From: Vulcanimicrobiota bacterium
Lineage (GTDB): Bacteria > Vulcanimicrobiota > Vulcanimicrobiia > Vulcanimicrobiales > Vulcanimicrobiaceae
NCBI GenBank assembly: GCA_019245275.1
Contig: JAFARW010000185.1
Span: forward strand, 1 to 18,740
Length of the DNA stretch: 18,740 bases
Direction of reading: 5' to 3'
Both the position numbers and the translations under genes were made by a program. The notes below the pieces were generated by a model. The model did no database searches and was not told the origin of the DNA. It saw only the letters and a program-made list of their open reading frames with translations. Numbering within the stretch: position 1 is the first letter of the stretch; every line of letters begins with the position of its first letter. Shown piece after piece: positions 12,771 to 18,740 of this stretch.

Positions 12771-13715
12771 TTACTTGGCGTTGGCTTTGGTATACGTTCC
12801 GACGGTCACCGTCACACGCGCCGGCGGCTTGTTGCCGGCAAAGGAGTCGTGAATCGCGTCGATTGTCTTGCTGCCGATCTGATCCGGATACTGGATCGCG
12901 TCGCCATACATGTCACCGGCCTTGATCGCCGTGCGCGCTTCAGGCGTCGCATCGTAGCCAATGACGGTGATGCCGCTCAAGTTGGCGGCCTTGATCGCCG
13001 CGACAGCGCCGAGTGCGGAGTCGTCGTTGATTCCAAAAATGCCCTTCAAGTTTTTATGCGATTGCAAAATATCGCCGACGGTCGAGTTGGCTTTCTGCCG
13101 ATCGCCGCCGGCATCCAGATCTGCAACGATCGTCACATTCGGACAATACTGCTTGACCGCCATCCGGAAGCCTTTGACGCGATCTTGCACGCTCGTTACT
13201 TCCGGTTCATCGATGATGGCGATGGAGCCGACTTTGCCGGGCAGCGCTTGACACATCAGTTTGCCGGCTTGCTCGCCGCCCTGCACGTTGTCGGAAGCGA
13301 TGTGCGCGACGACGACGCCTTGTTTCGCCGTATTCGCGATGTCCGCGGTGAAGACGGGGATTTTCGCGTTGTTGGCCTCGACGATCGCACTACCGATTGC
13401 CTGTGAGTCGTACGGCGTCAGGACGATCGCATCGACCTTCTTCGAAATGAAATCCTCGACTTGCGATTGCTGCCGTTGGTTGTCGCGGTTCGCGTCGACG
13501 ACGATCAGCTTATAACCGTATTTGTTGGCAGCCGACGTCATGCCGGCGACCATGTCCTGGTAGAATTGCGCTTCACGGTTTTGGATCGAAACGCCGATCG
13601 TTTTCGTCGCATTTGCGGCTCCGGTAACGTTAGCCCCAGACGACGACTTGTTCGAGCACCCCGAGAACGCAATCAACCCGATGAACGCACCGACGAGAAA
13701 ACGGCTCTGGCCCAA
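12771..13715 (-). CDS. rbsB: Ribose-type periplasmic sugar-binding lipoprotein (RbsB family)
   Basis: The 314-aa solute receptor delivers substrate to the RbsAC importer. The signal peptide ends in a lipobox-like FSGC, giving lipidated Cys20, followed by a Ser/Gly/Asn linker. The fold is peripla_BP_4: TIGVSIQNREAQFYQDMV (39-56), VDAIVLTPYD (94-103), HIASDN (138-143), GINDDSALGA (228-237) and GYDATPEARTAIKAGD (253-268). Compared from memory with E. coli RbsB, Asp89, Arg141, Asn190, Asp215 and Gln235 have counterparts (Asp125, Arg179, Asn230, Asp255, Gln275). Arg90 is replaced by Ile126, so the ligand may not be ribose. The TTG start is fixed by a strong GGAGGAG 6 nt upstream. It is first in the operon. 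Confidence 0.94.
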   Translation of the reverse strand: MGQSRFLVGAFIGLIAFSGCSNKSSSGANVTGAANATKTIGVSIQNREAQFYQDMVAGMTSAANKYGYKLIVVDANRDNQRQQSQVEDFISKKVDAIVLTPYDSQAIGSAIVEANNAKIPVFTADIANTAKQGVVVAHIASDNVQGGEQAGKLMCQALPGKVGSIAIIDEPEVTSVQDRVKGFRMAVKQYCPNVTIVADLDAGGDRQKANSTVGDILQSHKNLKGIFGINDDSALGAVAAIKAANLSGITVIGYDATPEARTAIKAGDMYGDAIQYPDQIGSKTIDAIHDSFAGNKPPARVTVTVGTYTKANAK

Positions 13716-13721
13716 GGTTAT

Positions 13722-13728
13722 CTCCTCC
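13722..13728 (-). promoter_or_regulatory. Strong ribosome binding site of rbsB
   Basis: GGAGGAG on the minus strand lies 6 nt before the TTG at 13715-13713. It is one of the strongest Shine-Dalgarno sequences in the window and decides the TTG start of the binding protein, giving a normal lipoprotein signal peptide. A strong site is expected because binding proteins are needed in excess over the membrane components. Confidence 0.75.
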
Positions 13729-13788
13729 GCTATGGCAGAACGCTGACTACGCGTGGCTATTTATCCGCACCTGTTGATATCTTTTTCC

Positions 13789-13809
13789 TGAGTGCCACCC
13801 TGGTGCTCA
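13789..13809. promoter_or_regulatory. Imperfect inverted repeat in the rbsB/ferritin-like divergent region
   Basis: TGAGTGCC (13789-13796) and GGTGCTCA (13802-13809) form eight pairs, two of them G-U wobbles, around ACCCT. The region 13716-13828 separates divergent rbsB and the iron-sulfur fusion gene. The element could be an operator for either gene or a hairpin in the fusion gene's leader. I see no convincing -35/-10 pair in this stretch on either strand. Confidence 0.3.
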
Positions 13810-13828
13810 AACCCTTGTTCTAGCCTTT

Positions 13829-15805
13829 ATGGCCGTCGCTCTTCGTAGTCAAGTATCACCGGTCGAAACGCGCGAGGAGTTGCTCTATCTCCTGACGCGC
13901 GCATCTGAACTCGAACACGATCTTGCATGCTCGTATTTGTACGCCGGTTATTCGATCAAAACGCGATTGGATGAAGGCGGCTTGACCGCCGAGGAGCTGG
14001 GCGCGATTCGCGGTTGGAAACGCAAGATCGCACAAGTCGCGGTCGAGGAGATGCTACACCTCGGGCAGGTTTCCAATATTTTAACGGCCGTCGGCGGCGC
14101 ACCGCATTTCGGTCGTTCGAACTTCCCTTTGCCGGCCTCGACGTTTCCGTTCGGAATCGAGATCACGCTCGAACCGATGTCCCAAGCGCTGATCGAACGC
14201 TTCGTTTGCTACGAGATGCCCGAGCCGGGAATTCTTCCGCCCGAGCGGATGGCGCAATACGACGAGATTCGCGCACGCACGGTTAGCGATTCCGATCAGC
14301 TCGAATTGATCCGACAACAGAACATGATCGAGCCCTTCGACATCGACTTCAAGACGGTCGGTGAGTTCTACCACAAAATAGAATCGGCGTTTACGCGAAT
14401 TCCGCCGGACAAATTGTTCATCGGCGATCCGGCGGTGCAAGCGAACCCGCGTTATCTCGACTTGCCGAAGCAACTCGTCCAGGTCGTCGACGCCGCGTCG
14501 GCCTGCAAGGCGATTGAAATGATCGTCGAGCAGGGCGAATCGCCGACCTCCGAACATCCGGACGCACATTTTTGCGTTTTTGATTCGATTCGCACCGAAT
14601 ACGAAGCGCTTTCGAAGAAAGCCGCGCTAGAAGGACGCAATTTCGAGCCCTTCCGTCCTTTGATAACAAATCCGACGACGCGCGGAGTCGGCACCGTTTC
14701 GGGTACGAATCGCATCACCGATCCGATTGCGCAGGAACTGGCCGCCCTGTTCAACAGCGCCTACGATTTGATGCTGATGATGCTCGCGCGATTCTTTGCG
14801 CACGGCGGTGAAACCGAAGATGAGATGCGCTTGCTGGCGCGCGGAACGCTACGCATCATGGCGTCGGGGTTGCGCCCGCTGGGCGAGGCGCTCGCTAAGA
14901 TGCCCGCCGGTCCGGAGTATCCCGGAAAAAGCGCCGGCCCAACGTTCGGCATTACCGGGAACATCGATTTGTTGGCGCACAAAACCGCGGCCTGGATCTT
15001 CTTCTTGGAGCGGCTCTACGATTTAGCTACGCGGCTCACTCATTTATCGCTAGAGGAAACGGTGCCGCAGGAGGTTCAGGAGGCGGCGGCCGCTCTCGAA
15101 TCCGTGGCCGAGCATTTGACGCCGTTCATTCCGCCGCAGTTTGCGAAGACGTGTCGCGCCGATGCACATGCCCGCACGTCACGCACCACGATCCGGCCGG
15201 AAGTTGATGGTCCCTACATCGTGCGTAACCTCAAGAAACTGACAAACTCGCTCGGCGAAACGCTTGGCGTACGCCCGATCGTTGCACTCTGCCGCTGCGG
15301 CGGCTCCAGCATCAAACCGTACTGCGACGGCACTCATGCGCGCATCGGCTTTTCGAGCGCAAAGTCGCCGGACCGTACGCCCGATCGTGCCGATCGATAC
15401 GAGGCCGCAGAGATCATCGTCCTCGATAACCGTGGAACGTGCTGTCACTTTGGCAATTGTACCGATCATCTGCCCGCCGTCTTCCATCACGAAGGTGATC
15501 CGTTCGTCACACCCGGCGGCGCGACCGCCGACGAAATCGAAGCAATCGTCCGCCAGTGTCCGTCAGGCGCGCTTGGTTTCATCAAAGATGGCGAGCAGTA
15601 CCAAGGTGAGGAGCGCGATCCGGAGATCTTCGTCTCACATAACGCCAGTTATTATGTGTGCGGTGGAATCGAACTCGAGGGGGAGCCGATGAACGAAGGC
15701 GCGTTGCGCGAGCATTACGCGCTGTGCCGCTGCGGACAATCGAAGAACAAGCCATTTTGCGACGGCACGCACTGTTACGCGCACTTTACGGACGACGACA
15801 ATTAG
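13829..15805 (+). CDS. Ferritin-like / CDGSH / 4Fe-4S / CDGSH multidomain iron-sulfur protein
   Basis: This 658-aa protein joins four parts. Residues about 15-435 resemble the ferritin-like domain of the VioB type (PF12902), with carboxylate/His helices RASELEHDLACSYLYAGY (24-41) and VAVEEMLHLG (70-79; Glu74, His77) and further His and Glu residues at 243-259. Residues 488-503 form a CDGSH 2Fe-2S site (Cys488, Cys490, Cys499, His503). Residues about 536-583 match the divergent 4Fe-4S mono-cluster domain (Fer4_19), with Cys538, Cys539, Cys544 and CPSGAL at 577-582. Residues 633-648 form a second complete CDGSH site (Cys633, Cys635, Cys644, His648). No signal peptide is visible, so it is cytosolic. 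The likely job is redox or oxidative chemistry at a metal centre fed by three clusters (inference); the substrate is unknown. Confidence 0.88.
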   Translation: MAVALRSQVSPVETREELLYLLTRASELEHDLACSYLYAGYSIKTRLDEGGLTAEELGAIRGWKRKIAQVAVEEMLHLGQVSNILTAVGGAPHFGRSNFPLPASTFPFGIEITLEPMSQALIERFVCYEMPEPGILPPERMAQYDEIRARTVSDSDQLELIRQQNMIEPFDIDFKTVGEFYHKIESAFTRIPPDKLFIGDPAVQANPRYLDLPKQLVQVVDAASACKAIEMIVEQGESPTSEHPDAHFCVFDSIRTEYEALSKKAALEGRNFEPFRPLITNPTTRGVGTVSGTNRITDPIAQELAALFNSAYDLMLMMLARFFAHGGETEDEMRLLARGTLRIMASGLRPLGEALAKMPAGPEYPGKSAGPTFGITGNIDLLAHKTAAWIFFLERLYDLATRLTHLSLEETVPQEVQEAAAALESVAEHLTPFIPPQFAKTCRADAHARTSRTTIRPEVDGPYIVRNLKKLTNSLGETLGVRPIVALCRCGGSSIKPYCDGTHARIGFSSAKSPDRTPDRADRYEAAEIIVLDNRGTCCHFGNCTDHLPAVFHHEGDPFVTPGGATADEIEAIVRQCPSGALGFIKDGEQYQGEERDPEIFVSHNASYYVCGGIELEGEPMNEGALREHYALCRCGQSKNKPFCDGTHCYAHFTDDDN

Positions 15806-16170
15806 CCACTCTCTTTAACGAATGATCCGTTCTTGTAGGTAGCGCCGAAGAAGACGTTTACGCTCCTGATCTGCTCGCCATCGAATTCGAAAAACTCGGT
15901 ATTACGGAATTCTTTTCCGTCGGTCGTCGTCGCACGGTACAGAACGAACGCTCCGTCGCCCTCGGCGAAGATTTTCTCTATGACGTGCGACTTCAGATGT
16001 TTGCTGTTCGGCCAGCATCTTTCGAAGTAGGCTGACTTGTCGATCGCGTCGTCATAAGGACTCGTAAATGTAAATCGAGCGCTTAGCAACCGATCGGCAA
16101 CCTCGCGATCTTGTGATAGAAAAGCCTTGAACAAGGCGCGAACTTTGTCGGCTTTTGTCGAGTCGGACAT
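15802..16170 (-). CDS. SnoaL-like / NTF2-fold protein
   Basis: The 122-aa protein begins MSDSTKADKVRALFKAFLSQ and shows the order typical of small SnoaL-like proteins. A helix is followed by DREVADRLLSARFTFTSPYD, then DKSAYFERCWP, and strands GAFVLYRATTTDGKEFRNTE and FFEFDGEQIRSVNVFFG. This is an alpha+beta cone with a pocket. Members include hydrolases, isomerases and non-catalytic binding proteins, so the function cannot be deduced. The start at 16170 is supported by AAAAGGAGC about 9 nt upstream; a longer reading to 16344 runs into comM. Its stop overlaps that of the convergent iron-sulfur fusion gene by 4 nt, and it diverges from comM. Confidence 0.82.
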   Translation of the reverse strand: MSDSTKADKVRALFKAFLSQDREVADRLLSARFTFTSPYDDAIDKSAYFERCWPNSKHLKSHVIEKIFAEGDGAFVLYRATTTDGKEFRNTEFFEFDGEQIRSVNVFFGATYKNGSFVKESG

Positions 16171-16247
16171 CGGCGGTCGCTCCTTTTTTTCACCTTCTTC
16201 CCTTGTCGAGTCGGCCGATAATCGCAGAGGAGCGGGTTGGAGGTGCC

Positions 16248-17783
16248 ATGCTCTCACTCGCGTTCTCCGCTGCGATGCAAGGAATCGAAGGCTATGTCGT
16301 ACGTGTCGAAGCGGACAGCTCGCCCGGTTCGCCCGGACTCGCAATCATCGGCTTGCCGGATCGAGCGCTCAACGAATCGCGCGAACGCGTGCGCGCGGCG
16401 ATCTTCAATTCCGGCTTTGCCTATCCGGCGGGGCGACTGCTCGTCAATCTCTCTCCCGCGGATATCCGAAAGGAAGGGCCGGCGTTCGACCTTCCGATCG
16501 CGTTAGCTTTATTAGCAATCGACGAGCAGATCGACCGATTGCAACTGCAGCAGTTTGCCGCTCTTGGCGAGCTGGCGCTCGACGGCAACCTGCGCCCCGT
16601 AAACGGAATCTTGCCGATGGTCTTGGGCGCGCGCAACGCCGGCTTCGACAAGTTGATCGTCCCGAATACGAATGCCGATGAGGCCGCGCTCGTCGACGGC
16701 ATCGAGCTCTACGCCGTGGATTCGCTTCAGTCAGCGGTTGCAACCGCGATCGGAAATGGCTCGCAGTGGCGGACGCAGGCAAGGCCAGCGCTTCACGTCA
16801 CCCAGAAAACGATTGGCGCTGATTTCTCGGACGTGCGCGGTCAATACGGAGCCAAGCGCGCGCTCGAAATCGCCGCGGCCGGCGGACATAACGTCCTCTT
16901 CGTCGGTCCACCCGGTTGCGGAAAAACGATGTTGGCACGCCGTTTGCCGTCGATACTGCCGCCGATGAGCAACGATGAAGCGCTCGAAGTCACGAAGATC
17001 TACAGCGTTGCCGGTTTGCTCGGCGCGAATCCCGGAATCGTGCGGACGAGACCGTTTCGCTTTCCGCACCATACCATTAGCCAAACAGCGTTGGTTGGCG
17101 GCGGCGGCGTCGCGAAGCCCGGTGAAATTTCGCTTGCGCATCATGGCGTGCTCTTCTTGGATGAGCTGCCCGAATTCAATCGCGCGGCGATCGAAGTGAT
17201 GCGTCAGCCGCTCGAAGAGGGAACGGTGACGATCGCGCGCGCCGCCGGAACGTTTTGCTATCCCGCGCGTTTCATGCTCGTCGCCTCGATGAATCCGTGC
17301 CCATGCGGCTATCGCGGCACGCGCTCGGCCGAGTGCCGCTGTGACGAAAGCGCCGTCGCGAAGTACGTTGCAAAGCTTTCTGGACCGCTGCTCGACCGCA
17401 TCGACTTGCAGATCGAGATTCGCCGCGTACCATTCGACGATATGGTCAAGCGCGAACCGGCCGAATCGAGCCTCACGATTCGCGAGCGCGTGCAGCAGGC
17501 ACGGTCAAGACAGCAGACGCGTCTCAAAGACAGCGGCTACTTCTGCAATGCCGACATCCCCGCACACGCGGTACGCGCATTGTGCCGCTTAGATGAAAGC
17601 GCGATGCGATTGCTCGCCACCGCCTGCGCCCAGCGCCACTTCTCAGCCCGTGCGCTCGATCGCATCGCGCGTGTAGCGCGGACGATTGCCGATCTTGCCG
17701 GCCGCCAGGAGATTGCGACAGAACACGTCGCCGAGGCAATCCAGTATCGTTCACTCGAGCGTCTCGACGCCCGCGCAGCATGA
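16248..17783 (+). CDS. comM: ComM/YifB Mg-chelatase-like AAA+ ATPase
   Basis: The 511-aa protein is a full-length ComM. This hexameric AAA+ helicase drives branch migration during natural transformation and recombination. The N-terminal Lon-like domain (about 1-175) carries GIEGYVVRVEADSSPGSPGL and RERVRAAIFNSGF. The ATPase core has Walker A GPPGCGKT (220-227), FRFPHHTISQTALVGGG near 270-286, Walker B LFLDELPEF (302-310) and the Cys-rich MNPCPCGYRGT near 345. A C-terminal Mg_chelatase_C domain ends in ATEHVAEAIQYRSLER. The ATG at 16248 is preceded by GGAGG (16239-16243); the ORF extension to 16155 is antisense to the SnoaL gene and rejected. In many genomes comM sits next to yraN; here it is 8.9 kb away. 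Confidence 0.95.
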   Translation: MLSLAFSAAMQGIEGYVVRVEADSSPGSPGLAIIGLPDRALNESRERVRAAIFNSGFAYPAGRLLVNLSPADIRKEGPAFDLPIALALLAIDEQIDRLQLQQFAALGELALDGNLRPVNGILPMVLGARNAGFDKLIVPNTNADEAALVDGIELYAVDSLQSAVATAIGNGSQWRTQARPALHVTQKTIGADFSDVRGQYGAKRALEIAAAGGHNVLFVGPPGCGKTMLARRLPSILPPMSNDEALEVTKIYSVAGLLGANPGIVRTRPFRFPHHTISQTALVGGGGVAKPGEISLAHHGVLFLDELPEFNRAAIEVMRQPLEEGTVTIARAAGTFCYPARFMLVASMNPCPCGYRGTRSAECRCDESAVAKYVAKLSGPLLDRIDLQIEIRRVPFDDMVKREPAESSLTIRERVQQARSRQQTRLKDSGYFCNADIPAHAVRALCRLDESAMRLLATACAQRHFSARALDRIARVARTIADLAGRQEIATEHVAEAIQYRSLERLDARAA

Positions 17784-17813
17784 TTTCTGCAAAATTGCGA
17801 AAATCTGCCATTT

Positions 17814-18740
17814 GTGCGGCTACTTTTATTTCGCGCGACGCTCGCGCTTATCGCGCTCGCGTTTGTTCAAGACGCTGCGTTTGCTCAGCCAACCGATCAA
17901 GCAACGCGTGTCTCGGGGCGAGTGACTTCGATCCAAGGAGCACCGATCGCCGGCGCGCAGGTAGTGTTCAGCAAGGAAACTCGCTTCACGCGCGTCATCG
18001 CCGCTCAGGATGGTACGTTCACCGCGACCCTCGCACCCGGCGAATACCACTTGTCTGCCTCAGCCCTCGGTTTTCGGCCGATCGCACGAGACGTAGCCGT
18101 TGAAAGCGCATCGCTTTCATTAAGTCTCCAACTAATGGCGGCGTCCGAATCGCTGATCGAGATCGGCCGCGTCGGTGTCAACAGCGCGCCGGCACTTTCA
18201 ACGTCATCGAACGTTACCGTTGAGCTGAATCCGCAAGCCGCTGCCCAACGCGGCACCCAAAACGTAGGCGACATTGTGGCGCAGGAGGTTGGCGTCACCA
18301 GCGTTCGGCCGAACGGCGGTGGGGCGACACTGCCTTTCTCGGTTGCCCTGCGGGGACCAGACCCCAGCGAGACGCTGGTTGAGATCGATGGGCATATCGT
18401 CAACAATTCAAACACCGGCGACTTCAATTTGTCCCTTCTGGATCCAAACGATCTCTCGGGCATCGAGCTGCTTTATGGCATCGCTCCCTCCTCGCTGATG
18501 GGGCCAAATACGATCGGCGGCGCGATCAATCTACGCACGCTGGAACCCACCGCAGAGCCGCACGCGCTGATACGGGCGAGCGCCGGGAGCTTTAATACAT
18601 TTGCTTCAACGGTCGACGCGACGGGAACCGTGAATCGCTTAGGATACGCCTTCTCGCTGCACCGATTCACGAGCCAGGGTAACCTCTACGATCGGACCGT
18701 TGCTGTGAGCGATGACAACGGCAACGTCACACCGGTTGCC
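17814..18740 (+). CDS. TonB-dependent outer-membrane receptor, N-terminal part
   Basis: The first 309 codons are present without a stop; the beta-barrel continues beyond the window. A signal peptide (MRLLLFRATLALIALAFV) ends at AFA with mature Gln24. A carboxypeptidase-regulatory-like beta domain follows (about 33-105: VSGRVTSIQGAPIAGAQVVF, then LAPGEYHLSASALGFRP). The plug domain runs from about 135 to 245 (NVGDIVAQEVGVTSVRPNG, then VEIDGHIVNN and GPNTIGGAINLRT), and the barrel starts near 255. Such receptors import siderophores, cobalamin or glycans using TonB energy; the ligand is unknown. It starts 30 nt after comM at GTG 17814, without a clear Shine-Dalgarno. It shows that the organism has an outer membrane. 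Confidence 0.9.
   Translation, partial: MRLLLFRATLALIALAFVQDAAFAQPTDQATRVSGRVTSIQGAPIAGAQVVFSKETRFTRVIAAQDGTFTATLAPGEYHLSASALGFRPIARDVAVESASLSLSLQLMAASESLIEIGRVGVNSAPALSTSSNVTVELNPQAAAQRGTQNVGDIVAQEVGVTSVRPNGGGATLPFSVALRGPDPSETLVEIDGHIVNNSNTGDFNLSLLDPNDLSGIELLYGIAPSSLMGPNTIGGAINLRTLEPTAEPHALIRASAGSFNTFASTVDATGTVNRLGYAFSLHRFTSQGNLYDRTVAVSDDNGNVTPVA

Noticed and set aside
12726..13406. Long plus-strand open frame (226 codons)
   Set aside because: It lies antisense to rbsB and the start of rbsA, has Arg/Asp-rich composition with no motif, and is a shadow of well-supported genes.
14081..14569. Minus-strand open frame of 162 codons
   Set aside because: It is antisense to the ferritin-like domain, with shadow-type composition (Arg, Leu, Asp) and no recognisable fold.
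7367..16170. Accessory block as an integrated mobile element
   Set aside because: No integrase, transposase, tRNA target, terminal inverted repeats or flanking duplications are visible; only its unusual position can be supported.

Overview
The window is 18.7 kb of moderately GC-rich, very gene-dense bacterial DNA with overlapping genes and short intergenic gaps. Two traits frame the organism. Prp, the cysteine protease that trims ribosomal protein L27, sits next to rplU, an arrangement typical of Firmicutes-like and other Terrabacteria. The window also encodes the start of a TonB-dependent outer-membrane receptor, which requires a second membrane. Together these suggest a diderm member of the Terrabacteria. 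I lean to Eremiobacterota (WPS-2) or a relative, but this is an inference from gene content, not a database match.

Left part (1-3130): a minus-strand pair, a six-helix membrane protein followed by a winged-helix regulator cut by the window edge, is driven by a near-consensus promoter whose start site lies inside a perfect 12+12 bp palindrome. Diverging from it are rplU and prp. rpmA, the usual third gene of that set, is absent. Then come a small glycine-rich membrane protein, tatA (minus), an unrecognised 157-aa protein and a TPR protein (minus).

Core housekeeping run (3137-7360, plus strand): trmD, rplS, two tandem type I signal peptidases, rbgA (ylqF), rnhB and yraN. These serve tRNA modification, ribosome assembly, protein export and RNA/DNA hybrid removal. 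Several are translationally coupled by overlaps.

Accessory block (7367-16170): immediately after yraN come an APC-family permease, a tiny two-helix protein, a membrane-anchored universal stress protein and a cupin, apparently one operon. Converging on it is a complete ribose-type ABC importer (rbsB-rbsA-rbsC, minus strand) with no sugar kinase or regulator. Diverging from rbsB is the most unusual gene here, a 658-aa protein joining a VioB-type ferritin-like region to CDGSH, divergent 4Fe-4S and second CDGSH iron-sulfur modules. A SnoaL-like protein converges on it.

Right end (16248-18740): comM (yifB), which in many genomes neighbours rnhB and yraN, and the first 309 codons of a TonB-dependent receptor. 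The accessory block therefore appears to separate a commonly linked yraN-comM neighbourhood. I saw no tRNA, rRNA, CRISPR array, transposase or integrase. No stretch longer than about 115 bases lacks a gene. About half of the chosen start codons are GTG, TTG or CTG.
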